Assembly (NCBI RefSeq): GCF_000711735.1
Contig: NZ_JONL01000005.1
Location: 1 to 64,000, forward strand
DNA from: Maridesulfovibrio frigidus DSM 17176
Lineage (GTDB): Bacteria > Desulfobacterota > Desulfovibrionia > Desulfovibrionales > Desulfovibrionaceae
Direction: 5' to 3'
DNA: 64,000 nt
Shown one piece after another: positions 46,511-55,832 of the stretch. The translations under genes and the position numbers were made by a program. The number at the start of each line of letters is the position of its first letter. Positions within the stretch are counted from its first letter, which is position 1. A model generated the notes under the pieces. The model did no database searches. It was not told where the DNA came from and worked only from the letters and a program-made list of their open reading frames with translations.

Positions 46511-46587
46511 CGGGATGTAGCGCAGCCTGGCAGCCCCCTTGAATATGGTTCAAGGGGGCTGAGATTCAAACCCTCTCATCCCGACCC
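46511..46587 (+). tRNA. tRNA-Pro(GGG)-derived tRNA-like gene with an altered anticodon, probable pseudogene
   Basis: Acceptor stem CGGGATG (46511-46517) with CATCCCG (46577-46583) and D arm as in tRNA-Pro, but the loop reads ATATGGT, giving an ATG anticodon at 46543-46545 in place of GGG. The anticodon arm lies within a perfect 13-bp inverted repeat (46531-46543 and 46549-46561). One D-stem and two T-stem pairs are broken, and the 3' end is ACCC instead of ACCA. A terminator follows. This pattern suggests a decayed or repurposed tRNA. Confidence 0.55.
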
Positions 46588-46600
46588 AAATGGCTTAGAT

Positions 46601-46637
46601 AAAAGGCTGGTTAACTTAGTTGTTAACCAGCCTTTTT
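46601..46637 (+). terminator. Terminator after the tRNA-like gene
   Basis: AAAAGGCTGGTTAAC (46601-46615), TTAGTT, GTTAACCAGCCTTTTT (46622-46637). Confidence 0.88.
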
Positions 46638-46795
46638 ATGTAACTATAGACACCTACAACATACTACCCTTACAAACATTCAATAATAATTATTTGACTT
46701 ATTCAGCGATACAAATTAGCAAATCAATATCACATACACTATTTTAATATAATACATTATAATAATTAATATATAAACTCCGAGGGTAATTCGCA

Positions 46796-47317
46796 ATGAG
46801 ACCAACAACTATAGCTTTAATGTTATCAATAGCGCTCATATTATTTGGAGCGAGCGGATGCTCTGTATATATGGCTGCAAATCAAGATGATGCAAAAGAA
46901 ATGTCCATTATAACCGAAGGTCAGCCGAGATCTGTGATGCTTGGAGAATTCGGACAACCTGTCAGCACCGTTAAAAGAGCTGATGGAACTGTTGAGTATG
47001 ATGTGTTTTCATTTAGGGATGGATATTCAGGCGGAGCAAAAGCCGGTAGAGCTCTATTCCACGGAGTTGCAGATGTTTTCACGTTGGGCTTGTGGGAAGT
47101 TATAGGTACTCCGGTTGAAGCTGTAGCAAATGGCGACCAAATGTCCTACAAAATATTCTATGATGAACACGGAGAGGTCTCAAATATTATCCCCCTCTCA
47201 AGAGATGCACAGAAATATGATAGAAAACGGACAGGACACGCAGCCCCACAAACAAATCAATCAGCTGAAAACACGCAAAAGACAGTCGGTTTAAATCAAG
47301 AAAGCCACTCAAAATAA
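46796..47317 (+). CDS. Putative lipoprotein
   Basis: 173 residues. Signal peptide with lipobox (FGASGC, Cys at 22). Then ITEGQPRSVMLGEFGQPVSTVKRADGTVEYDVF, which resembles SmpA/BamE-like small lipoproteins, a Gly/Ala stretch GYSGGAKAGRALFHGVADVFTLGLWEVIGTPVEAV that may be a membrane-associated helix, and a polar tail. Function unknown. It stands alone between two near-identical terminators. Confidence 0.7.
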   Translation: MRPTTIALMLSIALILFGASGCSVYMAANQDDAKEMSIITEGQPRSVMLGEFGQPVSTVKRADGTVEYDVFSFRDGYSGGAKAGRALFHGVADVFTLGLWEVIGTPVEAVANGDQMSYKIFYDEHGEVSNIIPLSRDAQKYDRKRTGHAAPQTNQSAENTQKTVGLNQESHSK

Positions 47318-47351
47318 TTATCCATTATAGCAAAAAACACTACTGCCCTAC

Positions 47352-47393
47352 AAAAAAAGGCTGGTTAACTTGATAGTTAACCAGCCTTTTTTT
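47352..47393. terminator. Terminator after the lipoprotein gene
   Basis: Perfect 19-bp arms (AAAAAAAGGCTGGTTAACT and complement) around TGAT. Confidence 0.9.
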
Positions 47394-47876
47394 ATGTTTA
47401 AGGGCTAATCCAAAAACCAATTTTAATCTCGTAAATATTATATTCTTAGACTGATTGACGTATCAACTATCACTTATTTCAGAATTTCACGGCTAACCAT
47501 AATGTCAATATCCAAAGGAAAAAAATTACAAATGACAACTTATTTTTACTTTTATTTAACATTGGGAACTTATTTTTCAGCAAAATAAAACCATAAAAAA
47601 ATGATCAACAATACTCTTAACGTACTAGAAATTATCCTTAAAAATAGCTCCAATTGCATTAATATAATAATTTTATAAATAAAACACACCCTCATCAATG
47701 ACCCGTTCTATATCAACCCAATGATTTCAGGCTTTAACAAGTATTTCCATCATCTTCCTCAGGTTTGATTGCAGACGTTTCAAGTCTGAAATAAAGTAAA
47801 AAAAGAGAAGCGTTTTTTACTCCTACCCCCCTTGACGAGACCATAAATAATAACATACCTAACGAGCAGGTAAAAA
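47394..47876. other. Long AT-rich intergenic region before the hmc operator
   Basis: About 480 bases with no gene. A TTGACG at 47832-47837 with a weak -10 (TACCTA, 47856-47861) is a candidate hmc promoter. Confidence 0.4.
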
Positions 47877-47922
47877 TACCTATCGGTTAAGGAGGTATTA
47901 ATACCTCCCACATAGATAGGTA
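47877..47922. promoter_or_regulatory. Nested palindromic operator upstream of hmcA
   Basis: Outer arms TACCTATC (47877-47884) and GATAGGTA (47915-47922) enclose a perfect 18-bp palindrome GGAGGTATTAATACCTCC (47891-47908). Position just after a candidate promoter suits a repressor. The downstream Rrf2-type protein is a likely ligand, by inference. Confidence 0.7.
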
Positions 47923-47945
47923 ATGAGGCGCGTCGAATCGATGTG

Positions 47946-48055
47946 CCCGGGTTTTTTAAATGCTGGCTGCTCCCGCTGAGGGAAATTGAGTCGGCGGGAC
48001 CCGGAAAACACGAGGCGGGGCAACAAAGGACTCGTAGCATACAGCTACATAGTCC
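47946..48055 (+). promoter_or_regulatory. Structured 5' leader of the hmc operon
   Basis: First fold: CCGGG (47947-47951) with CCCGG (48000-48004), enclosing TCCCGC (47971-47976) and GCGGGA (47994-47999). Second: GGACT (48028-48032) with AGTCC (48051-48055) around GTAGC/GCTAC. Neither ends in a T run, so they are not simple terminators. No known riboswitch class was recognised. Confidence 0.5.
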
Positions 48056-48083
48056 AATGCTTTGAGAGAGGGGAATCGAAATT

Positions 48084-49748
48084 ATGGCAAACGGAAAAAA
48101 ATTATTGCGATTGTCCAGTATTCTACTCGTCCTTGCTGGGGTGCTCGGTTTCCACATGGAAGCTATGAGCATGGTAGGAACCCCGCAGGCCGAAGGCAAA
48201 CAGCGTCCTGATCTAATCATGATCGACGATATTGCCGCTCAGGGAAAACTGGAATTGCCCGCAGTCGTGTTTTTGCACGATGCACACACCAAGGCGGTAG
48301 CAGAACAGGGTAAAGACTGTACTGCATGTCACCAAAAAAACAAGGATGTCACTTCACTCAAATTCATGAGATATGAAGACGGCACTCCAGACCAGCTCAA
48401 GGAAATTTATCACAACGGCTGTATCAGCTGTCACGTGAAGGATGCCGCTGCAGGCAAGAAAACCGGCCCTCAGGTCGGCGAATGTCGCAGTTGTCACCAA
48501 GCTGACCCTGAGTACAAAGCGGAACGCGCGAAAGCGAGCATGGATAACACCTTGCATTTCCGTCACTGGGACTCAAAGATCATTAAGAATGATGCAGGTC
48601 AGGAAACAAACTGTGGAAGCTGTCACCACGAATACAATGAGCTCACCAAAAAGCTCGTATACGTGAAAGGACAAGAAGAAAGTTGTACTGTTTGTCACAC
48701 AGCCAAACCTGAAGGCGATGTCAAACTAAACACTTCTGAAGCTTTCCACGGACAGTGTGTAACTTGTCACATGGAATTAGCAACAGCTAAAGCCAAAAAG
48801 TTCGGCCCAGTTCAGTGTGCCGGATGTCATGGCCTTGCTGAAGCAGCAGACATTAAAGCTGACGACGCTCAGTTGCTGAAAAAGATGGGTGGAGTATTAC
48901 CTCGCCTGCCTAGAAAACAGCCTGATGCTGTCCTACTGACTGCTCCGGCACCAAAAGATGCATCTGCTAAGACTGAAGTCAAAGGCAAAATGTATCCTGT
49001 CGCTTTCAACCACAAAGCACACGAAAACAACACTGATTCTTGTGGATCTTGTCATCACCAAACTCTTAAAAAGTCCTGCTCCGAATGTCACACCGCGCAG
49101 GGTTCTAAAGAAGGTGCTTACATTACTCTTGATAAAGCAATGCATAACCCAGACAGCGCACAGAGCTGTGTAGGTTGTCATGCTCTTAAACAGAAAGATC
49201 CTAACTGTGCAGGTTGTCACGACCTCATGGCTAAAAAGACAATTCAGTCAGAAGCAACTTGTGCTGTCTGTCACGAAGTACCTCAAAATGACACTGACCC
49301 AGCAACTCTAGATGCCTCCGCCAAGGCTGATGTTGCAGCAGCTCTTATCATTGAAAGACCTACTTCACCGGCAATGCTCGATACTGCTGACATTCCTGAA
49401 TTCGTAAACATTGATGTAATGTCTAACGAATACAAGGCTAGCAAGCTTCCTCACCGTAAGATTGTACTCACTTTAGTTGAGAACATGAAAGGCAACTCCT
49501 TAGCTAATACGTTCCACAGCACACCGTTGACTGTCTGTGCAAGCTGTCACCACAACAGCCCAGCATCTAAGACTCCTCCAACCTGTGCAAGCTGTCACGC
49601 GAACGTGTCACAGAAGACCAAAGATGGACGTCCAGCACTTAAGGCAGCCTATCACGGCCAGTGTATGACATGTCATGAAAGCATGGAACTTAAGAAGCCT
49701 GTTTCCACCGACTGTTCATCCTGTCACGAACCGAAAAAGAACGGCTAG
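48084..49748 (+). CDS. hmcA: High-molecular-weight 16-heme cytochrome c HmcA
   Basis: 554 residues. Signal peptide (LLRLSSILLVLAGVLGF, cleavage likely near PQAEG), then exactly 16 CxxCH motifs, from CTACH to the last CSSCH. Length and heme number match HmcA of Desulfovibrio vulgaris. It is periplasmic and takes electrons from hydrogenase/cytochrome c3, passing them to the membrane subunits HmcB-F. GAGAGGGG lies upstream of the ATG. First gene of hmcABCDEF. Confidence 0.97.
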   Translation: MANGKKLLRLSSILLVLAGVLGFHMEAMSMVGTPQAEGKQRPDLIMIDDIAAQGKLELPAVVFLHDAHTKAVAEQGKDCTACHQKNKDVTSLKFMRYEDGTPDQLKEIYHNGCISCHVKDAAAGKKTGPQVGECRSCHQADPEYKAERAKASMDNTLHFRHWDSKIIKNDAGQETNCGSCHHEYNELTKKLVYVKGQEESCTVCHTAKPEGDVKLNTSEAFHGQCVTCHMELATAKAKKFGPVQCAGCHGLAEAADIKADDAQLLKKMGGVLPRLPRKQPDAVLLTAPAPKDASAKTEVKGKMYPVAFNHKAHENNTDSCGSCHHQTLKKSCSECHTAQGSKEGAYITLDKAMHNPDSAQSCVGCHALKQKDPNCAGCHDLMAKKTIQSEATCAVCHEVPQNDTDPATLDASAKADVAAALIIERPTSPAMLDTADIPEFVNIDVMSNEYKASKLPHRKIVLTLVENMKGNSLANTFHSTPLTVCASCHHNSPASKTPPTCASCHANVSQKTKDGRPALKAAYHGQCMTCHESMELKKPVSTDCSSCHEPKKNG

Positions 49749-49767
49749 CCCGAAGGAGAACTGATAA

Positions 49768-50823
49768 ATGTTACGCAGAACATTCCTCGGAATGCTAGGC
49801 ACAACCTGTGTGGGGGCCTCAATTCCTGGTATAGCTTCGGCTAGTAAGGATTTTAAAGGTCACCCCGGCAGCAACGGCGTTCTTTTTGACGCCACTCGCT
49901 GCATAGGTTGTCGCAAATGTGAAGAAGCTTGTAACAAGGTCAACGACTTGCCCGCTCCGGACAAGAAGTATGATGACTTGTCAGTGCTCGACACTAAACG
50001 CAGAACCGATGCCAAGACTCTTACTGTAGTCAATAAATACAAGGCCGATAAAGGCCCTCTATTCCGCAAGTCGCAGTGTAACCACTGTTTGGAGCCAGCA
50101 TGTGCTTCAGCTTGTTTCGTAAAAGCATTCAAAAAACTGCCTAACGGCGCTGTCGTCTATGACGAAACAGTCTGTGTAGGTTGTCGCTACTGTATGGTAG
50201 CATGCCCATTCTCAATACCAGCTTACGAATACGACGAGCCTCTTACTCCTAGAGTAATGAAGTGTACCATGTGTGCGCCTCGCTTAGCTGAAGGCAAATT
50301 GCCCGGCTGTGTTGAGTCTTGTCCTAAAGAAGCACTCGTTTACGGCGAAAGAGATGAACTCATCAAAATCGCTCGCAATCGTATTGAACGCAATCCCGAC
50401 CGTTACGTTGATCACCTTTACGGTGAGAAAGAAATGGGCGGAACCAGCTGGCTTTACCTCTCTGGAGTACCTTTCACTGAGATCGGAATGCGCGAAGATT
50501 TGGGAACCAAATCTGCACCTGAACTCACTGCAGGCGCACTAGCTTCTGTACCTATGGTTGCCGGCCTCTGGCCTGTGCTTCTCGGCGGTATCTACGCTAT
50601 AAGCAAACGCAAAGACAAAGTTGCTGCGGAAGAGAAAAAAGATGCGGTTGCGAATGCTATCGCTAAGGCTAGCGAACAGGCAGAAAAGACCCTTTCTGAA
50701 GCCCTTTCAAAGGCTGATGTCGCTAACAAGCGTCAGATCGAAGTTGAGGTCAAGAAAGCTGTTGAAGAAGCTCTGACTCCTAAAGAAGAAGAGTCTGACG
50801 AAAACAGCGAGGGGGAATCCTAA
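49768..50823 (+). CDS. hmcB: Hmc iron-sulfur subunit HmcB
   Basis: 351 residues. [10 protein letters not shown] at the N terminus is a Tat-type signal; four Cys sets ([39 protein letters not shown] with CVESCP) hold [4Fe-4S] clusters. A membrane helix near residue 265 ([18 protein letters not shown]) anchors it, followed by an Ala/Lys/Glu-rich coiled tail. It sits on the periplasmic side and connects HmcA to HmcC. Stop overlaps hmcC start by one base. Confidence 0.95.
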   Translation: MLRRTFLGMLGTTCVGASIPGIASASKDFKGHPGSNGVLFDATRCIGCRKCEEACNKVNDLPAPDKKYDDLSVLDTKRRTDAKTLTVVNKYKADKGPLFRKSQCNHCLEPACASACFVKAFKKLPNGAVVYDETVCVGCRYCMVACPFSIPAYEYDEPLTPRVMKCTMCAPRLAEGKLPGCVESCPKEALVYGERDELIKIARNRIERNPDRYVDHLYGEKEMGGTSWLYLSGVPFTEIGMREDLGTKSAPELTAGALASVPMVAGLWPVLLGGIYAISKRKDKVAAEEKKDAVANAIAKASEQAEKTLSEALSKADVANKRQIEVEVKKAVEEALTPKEEESDENSEGES

Positions 50824-51995
50824 TGTCGAATCCAGGCAATCCAGGATCTAAATCGAACCTCACCGCATTCAATGTAATTGCTGGAGCAATCATTGTTATG
50901 GGTCTGGTCATCACTGTTCTCAGATTCACTAAAGGCCTCGGCGCTGTCACCAATCTTGATGACAACAACCCTTGGGGACTTTGGATCGGATTTGACTTGC
51001 TCTGTGGTGTTGCACTTGCAGCTGGTGGTTACACTACCTCCGCAGCGTGTTACATCTTCGGACTTAAACGCTTTCACTCCGCAGTCCGTCCGGCAATTCT
51101 AACCGCCTTCCTCGGATACGCTCTAGTTGTATTTGCTCTGCAGTATGACCTTGGTCGTCCTTGGCGTTTGCCGTACCCAATCTTTGTTCAGCAGGGAACA
51201 ACATCACTGCTCTTCGAAGTTGGTTTATGCGTAATGTTATATTTGACAGTACTGTTTATCGAGTTCACTCCAGCCATGTTCGAATGGCTTGGCATGAAGA
51301 AAATCAGATCCGTTGTAGTCAAATTGACTCTGGCTCTGACTATCTTCGGCGTAGTGCTCTCAACTCTGCATCAGTCCTCTTTGGGGGCACTGTACACAAT
51401 CGCACCGTCTAAGTTGCACCCTTTATGGTACTCAACTTATCTACCAGTGTTCTTCTTTGTGTCCAGTATCGCAGCTGGTCTCTCAATGGTAATCTTCGAA
51501 GGAACCCTTTCCCATAAGAAACTTCACCACATGATGGATGAGGAATACCTCAAACACCACGACGGAGTTGTTCTTGGATTCGGTAAAGCAGCATCCTTGG
51601 TGCTCTTCGGATACTTCGCCATTAAAATGATCGGACTGGCATACGGCAACAACTGGCATTACCTGGCTTCAGGCTATGGCTTGTGGTTCATGGTTGAAAT
51701 GCTCGGATTTGTTGCATTGCCTTGTTTCCTCTACGCTGTCGGTGTGCGCGAAAAGAATTTAGGCCTTATCAAGAAAGCAGCTATTATCACTGTTCTTGGT
51801 ATCGTTCTAAACAGATTCAACGTTTCGCTTGTCGCGTTTAACTACCACCTGCCTTCATCTGAAAGGTACTTCCCTACCATGATGGAGATCGGAATCTCTG
51901 TCTTCGTAGTCACTCTTGGTGTGGTTATCTTCCGCTTCATTACCACTCGGATGCCTATTTTCCACGAGCATCCTGATTACAAGGGCGAACACTAG
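50823..51995 (+). CDS. hmcC: Hmc integral membrane subunit HmcC (NrfD-like)
   Basis: 390 residues, about ten membrane helices, NrfD family pattern (PWGLWIGFDLLCGVALAAGGY, HPLWYSTYLP, SGYGLWFMVEMLGF). NrfD proteins interact with quinones and iron-sulfur partners. TAATG overlap with hmcB. Confidence 0.94.
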   Translation: MSNPGNPGSKSNLTAFNVIAGAIIVMGLVITVLRFTKGLGAVTNLDDNNPWGLWIGFDLLCGVALAAGGYTTSAACYIFGLKRFHSAVRPAILTAFLGYALVVFALQYDLGRPWRLPYPIFVQQGTTSLLFEVGLCVMLYLTVLFIEFTPAMFEWLGMKKIRSVVVKLTLALTIFGVVLSTLHQSSLGALYTIAPSKLHPLWYSTYLPVFFFVSSIAAGLSMVIFEGTLSHKKLHHMMDEEYLKHHDGVVLGFGKAASLVLFGYFAIKMIGLAYGNNWHYLASGYGLWFMVEMLGFVALPCFLYAVGVREKNLGLIKKAAIITVLGIVLNRFNVSLVAFNYHLPSSERYFPTMMEIGISVFVVTLGVVIFRFITTRMPIFHEHPDYKGEH

Positions 51996-52015
51996 TCGCT
52001 GTAAGGAGAAATCAA

Positions 52016-52147
52016 ATGGAAATATTCAGCCTACAAGAGTACTACACTTTCACTAAAGGTATCGTGTACTTGCTCATGGGCGGAGCTCTTATCGGAGTAA
52101 CTCTGTTCTGGCAGTTCCTGATGGGTGGAAACAACAACGACGACTAG
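52016..52147 (+). CDS. hmcD: Small Hmc membrane subunit HmcD
   Basis: 43 residues (MEIFSLQEYYTFTKGIVYLL...), one membrane helix, AAGGAG before ATG. Size and place match the very small HmcD of D. vulgaris. Too short for most gene callers. Confidence 0.85.
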   Translation: MEIFSLQEYYTFTKGIVYLLMGGALIGVTLFWQFLMGGNNNDD

Positions 52148-52185
52148 ACTAGCAATAGTCTGATCGATACTTGAGGAGATAAAAC

Positions 52186-52863
52186 ATGTACGATTTTCTA
52201 ACAGGGCCTATGCTCTGGCTGACATTCGCTGTCAGCTTCGGTGGCCTGTTGGTGCGCATCGTGCTCTACATAAAGGGCCTCGACCAGCAGCTTGACCGTG
52301 TCGCTTACCGCGCTCACATGGGTTACGGGTTGAAAGGTGCGTTTAATTCAATCATAAGCTTCCTGAACCCTGTAGGGGCACGCCTCTGGAGGATTCGTCC
52401 AGGATTCACACTGATGTTCTTTGTATTTCATATTGGGATCGTGGTTACACCGATTTTCCTGATCGCCCATAATGTAATGCTACAAGAGAACCTCGGTATC
52501 AGCCTGCCAGCTCTACCAACATGTGTAGCTGACATCCTGACTTGGGCAGCAGTCGTAGCCGGTCTATTATTGACCTTGCGCCGCGTTGCTTTCCCTGAAG
52601 TAAGAATTCTAACTACTGGCTATGATTACCTGATGATGGTGATAACTCTAGCTCCTTTCGTAACTGGCCTTTTGGCTAGATACGGAATCGGTGACTATCA
52701 GTTCTGGCTTACTGCCCACATCATCACTGGTGAAATTTGGTTGTTGAGCCTGCCCTTCACTAAGCTCAGCCACGTTGTTCTGTTTTTCATGTCCCGCGCA
52801 CAGCTCGGAATGGATTACGGTATCAAACGCGGTGGCATGAAGGGTTCCTCACTGTCCTGGTAA
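52186..52863 (+). CDS. hmcE: Hmc cytochrome b-like membrane subunit HmcE
   Basis: 225 residues, five membrane helices, NarI/nitrate-reductase-gamma pattern with several His in helices (FHIGIVVTPIFLIAHN, LTAHIITGEIWLL, LSHVVLFF), the usual ligands for b hemes. TGAGGAG before ATG. Confidence 0.92.
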   Translation: MYDFLTGPMLWLTFAVSFGGLLVRIVLYIKGLDQQLDRVAYRAHMGYGLKGAFNSIISFLNPVGARLWRIRPGFTLMFFVFHIGIVVTPIFLIAHNVMLQENLGISLPALPTCVADILTWAAVVAGLLLTLRRVAFPEVRILTTGYDYLMMVITLAPFVTGLLARYGIGDYQFWLTAHIITGEIWLLSLPFTKLSHVVLFFMSRAQLGMDYGIKRGGMKGSSLSW

Positions 52864-52902
52864 CAGGAACCGATTCATTCAGACTCATAGAGGAGAAGCA
52901 CA

Positions 52903-54297
52903 ATGCCTGAAGGAATATTATGTAATAAGACCCCGATTAAAACAGATGAGCAGCTTAAGCTGACTCTTTCTGATAGTCGCGGTACTAAATACTACGCAGA
53001 GATGTTAGAGTTGGAAGTTGATTCCGACGCTCTCTGGGCGCTAATACAGAAGACAATGAAATCCAGGACCAAAACCTGGTTTGAAATCTGTGCCCATTGC
53101 GGACTCTGCGCCAATAGTTGTTTTCTGTATCAAGTTAATGGTCGGATTCCTCAGCAGGTTCCGTCATACAAGATTCAGTCAACACTTGGCGAAATTGTTA
53201 AAAAGAAAGGTAAAGTTACCAACGAATTCATGCGTCACTGCATGGATGTAGCATGGTCACAATGTACATGTTGTAACCGTTGCGGCATGTACTGCCCGCA
53301 CGGAATCGACATGGGTGTCATGTTTGGTTACCTACGCGGCCTTCTTTACTCTCAGGGATTCGTTCCTTGGGAACTTAAAATCGGTTCCGGAATGCATCGC
53401 GTTTATCGCGCGCAGATGGACGTTACCACTGAAGACTGGGTTGAAACCTGTGAGTGGATGGCGGAAGAAACCGAAGAAGAATGGCCAGGTCTTGAAATTC
53501 CCGTGGACAAGCAGAATGCAGACATCATGTATACCTGTAATGCCCGCGAACCTAAGCATTACCCTGAAGATGTAGCTGAAGCAGCTATCCTCTTCCACGT
53601 AGCCGGTGAAAACTGGACCGTACCTTCAGAAGGTTGGGAACAAACTTCCCTATCCATGTTTGCAGGTGACTGGGAATGTTGTAAGGATAATGTACAGAAC
53701 GTATACGACGCTATTGAACGCTTAAATCCTAAGCGCGCAACAGGAACCGAATGCGGACATGCACATCGTGCGACTGTTATCGAAGGACCATACTGGACAG
53801 GTCGTCCAGACGGTCTGCCTCCTGTTCCATACATTCATTATGTAGAATGGTTGGCTGAAGCACTTCGCACAGGCAAGCTCAAAATTGATCCTGCAAAAAG
53901 AATCAAAGAGCCTGTAACGTTGCAGGATTCCTGTAACTACGTGCGTAACCAGGGACTTAAAGATGTAACTAGAGAAATCATCAGTTATATCGTTGAACCT
54001 GGATACTTCGTTGAAATGTCACCTACCAAAGAACACAACTACTGCTGTGGTGGTGGTGGCGGATTCAACGGAATCGGCATGTACCGCGAGCAGCGTAACG
54101 TTGCTCTACGTACAAAGATGAATCAGATTATCGACACCGGCTGTAAGCTGGTTATTGCTCCTTGTCATAACTGCTGGGATGCTATTCGAGATCTTGAGGA
54201 AGAGTATGAGATCGGAATTCGCTGGTCCTTCCTTAAACCGCTGATCATTGGTATGCTGGATGTGCCTGAGCATATGTTGCCAAAGGACGAAGAATAA
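52903..54297 (+). CDS. hmcF: Hmc cytoplasmic iron-sulfur subunit HmcF (HdrD-like)
   Basis: 464 residues. Two [4Fe-4S] sites ([25 protein letters not shown]) and CCG domains with [11 protein letters not shown] and [11 protein letters not shown], as in heterodisulfide reductase subunit D. It sits on the cytoplasmic side and hands electrons on to (or takes them from) the sulfate-reduction machinery. AGAGGAG before ATG. Confidence 0.95.
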   Translation: MPEGILCNKTPIKTDEQLKLTLSDSRGTKYYAEMLELEVDSDALWALIQKTMKSRTKTWFEICAHCGLCANSCFLYQVNGRIPQQVPSYKIQSTLGEIVKKKGKVTNEFMRHCMDVAWSQCTCCNRCGMYCPHGIDMGVMFGYLRGLLYSQGFVPWELKIGSGMHRVYRAQMDVTTEDWVETCEWMAEETEEEWPGLEIPVDKQNADIMYTCNAREPKHYPEDVAEAAILFHVAGENWTVPSEGWEQTSLSMFAGDWECCKDNVQNVYDAIERLNPKRATGTECGHAHRATVIEGPYWTGRPDGLPPVPYIHYVEWLAEALRTGKLKIDPAKRIKEPVTLQDSCNYVRNQGLKDVTREIISYIVEPGYFVEMSPTKEHNYCCGGGGGFNGIGMYREQRNVALRTKMNQIIDTGCKLVIAPCHNCWDAIRDLEEEYEIGIRWSFLKPLIIGMLDVPEHMLPKDEE

Positions 54298-54355
54298 CTC
54301 CGACCTTTATTGGCAAGAGTGTAGCATCAACAGTCCGCAACTAACGAGGTGTCAC

Positions 54356-55249
54356 ATGTTTAAGAAAATTATATTAGCCACCACCGGTTCTCCGGCAAGC
54401 TTCGGAGCTGCTCGCGTAGCTTTCGATATGGCTAAAAGATACGGTTCGGAAGTAACGATCTTCCATGTTTTGGGAGTGCCTACCAAGGCTTTCTCTCATG
54501 TAGTAAACGACGTCCGTACCGGCGAAGAAATTGAAGTGGATGCAGATTATCTCGCTTGGGTTGAAGAAGAACTCAAGACCACTTACGCAAAACAATTCGC
54601 TGGTGCAGAAAATGCTAAAATCGTGCTCGCTACCGGAATGCCGCCACGCGAAATTCTCCGTGAAGCACGTAATCAGGATGCTGACCTTATCGTTATGGGC
54701 GCAAGCTCAGGTGATAGCGCGAAGTACCAGAGAGGATACCCTGGAAGCACATTACAGAAAGTAGCCAAGGCAGCTCGCTGCCCTGTCCTTACTGTACACC
54801 GTGAGTCCGCATCCTACTGGGGTGGCTTCTCCAACATCCTATTTGGAACTGACTTCTCAAAGCAGGCTACAAGTGCATTTAAATTTGCTCTTAGCACAGC
54901 CCGCGAACTAGACTGCGACCTGACCCTTTTCCACGCACTGGATATCAGTGGTAAGGTTCTCGACCAGGATCAGATTGAAGAAAAGCTTATTGCTGCCCGC
55001 AAACGTATCCGCGCAACTTATGTTCCGCTGATGGGTGACTTTAAGAACTTCGATATCGAAGTCTGGGAAGGAGCTCCTTACGTGGAAATCGTCAAGCTTG
55101 CTCGTGAAAAGCAGGTGGACCTGATCGTTATGGCCCATCACGCACACGAACTTGATGCTGAAAAAGCAAAAATCGGTTCCACAGTGGAACAGGTTATTGT
55201 TAGGGCTAACTGCCCGGTCGTCAGCGTCAGCAAGCCGGACAAAGTTTAA
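54356..55249 (+). CDS. Tandem universal stress protein
   Basis: 297 residues from ATG 54356 (CGAGGTG upstream). Two UspA folds: KKIILATTGSPASFGAARVAFDMAKRYG with LIVMGASSGDSAKYQRGYPGSTLQKVAKAARCPVLTV, then FSNILFGTDFSKQAT with DLIVMAHHAHELDAEKAKIGSTVEQVIVRANCPVVSV (in pieces). The G-2x-G-9x-G(S/T) ATP motif is present in the first half and partly in the second. Follows hmcF by 58 bases. Confidence 0.92.
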   Translation: MFKKIILATTGSPASFGAARVAFDMAKRYGSEVTIFHVLGVPTKAFSHVVNDVRTGEEIEVDADYLAWVEEELKTTYAKQFAGAENAKIVLATGMPPREILREARNQDADLIVMGASSGDSAKYQRGYPGSTLQKVAKAARCPVLTVHRESASYWGGFSNILFGTDFSKQATSAFKFALSTARELDCDLTLFHALDISGKVLDQDQIEEKLIAARKRIRATYVPLMGDFKNFDIEVWEGAPYVEIVKLAREKQVDLIVMAHHAHELDAEKAKIGSTVEQVIVRANCPVVSVSKPDKV

Positions 55250-55260
55250 TACAACTAAAA

Positions 55261-55296
55261 TCCGCATCCGACTAATTTCGGACGGATGCGGAATTT
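55261..55296 (+). terminator. Terminator after the hmc-usp unit
   Basis: TCCGCATCCG (55261-55270), CGGATGCGGA (55283-55292), then ATTTAATA. Confidence 0.8.
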
Positions 55297-55336
55297 AATA
55301 TTTGCCAGTAAATCTAGCTTCATCAGGAGGATTATT

Positions 55337-55690
55337 ATGTCTAAGAAGATTTTAATCGTCGATGACGATCAGGAAATTCGTTCTTACTTGAGCGAACTAT
55401 TCGGAGACAACGGTTATGAAACCGTTACAGCGGAAGATGGTATAGTAGCTATCGAAGTTGCTGAAAAAGAGACTCCAGATTTGATCACACTTGATCTAGA
55501 AATGCCTAACGAATGGGGCCCACGCTTCTACCGTAAGCTAAGCCAGAACGAAGCTTTGAAAAGAACTCCAGTTATCGTAATTAGTGGTCTTAATGCTAAC
55601 CAGTACGCAATTCCTAAAGCAGTTGCTACACTGACTAAGCCTTTCGACGCAGATCAGTTGATAGCCATTGTTAAAGAAACAATTGGCTAA
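55337..55690 (+). CDS. rrf1: Single-domain response regulator, Rrf1-like (copy 1)
   Basis: 117 residues from ATG 55337 (AGGAGG upstream). Receiver only: ILIVDDDQE, phospho-acceptor Asp53 in ITLDLEMPNEWGP, Thr in VISG and Lys in LTKPF. No output domain. Corresponds to rrf1 next to the hmc operon in D. vulgaris. Very similar to the next receiver (LDLEMPxEWGPRFYR). Confidence 0.88.
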   Translation: MSKKILIVDDDQEIRSYLSELFGDNGYETVTAEDGIVAIEVAEKETPDLITLDLEMPNEWGPRFYRKLSQNEALKRTPVIVISGLNANQYAIPKAVATLTKPFDADQLIAIVKETIG

Positions 55691-55708
55691 ATATCTTATG
55701 ATTATAAG

Positions 55709-55748
55709 ACCGACTGACATGCAATAACTCGCATGTCAGTCGGTTTTA
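55709..55748 (+). terminator. Terminator after the first Rrf1-like gene
   Basis: ACCGACTGACATGC (55709-55722), loop AATAACTC, GCATGTCAGTCGGT (55731-55744), then TTTAC. Confidence 0.9.
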
Positions 55749-55832
55749 CATTAAAAGGGCTCGCTGGTAAGGTCCCGCTTTTCCCCACAACGGGATTCAA
55801 CTCCCGGACAAATTATCATACAGGTGACAAGC

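Noticed and set aside
46469-46747. Reading frame running through the tRNA-like element and its terminator
   Set aside because: No ribosome site, and it crosses a structured RNA and a terminator.
47946-48055. Cobalamin or c-di-GMP riboswitch
   Set aside because: The conserved core sequences of those classes are not present.
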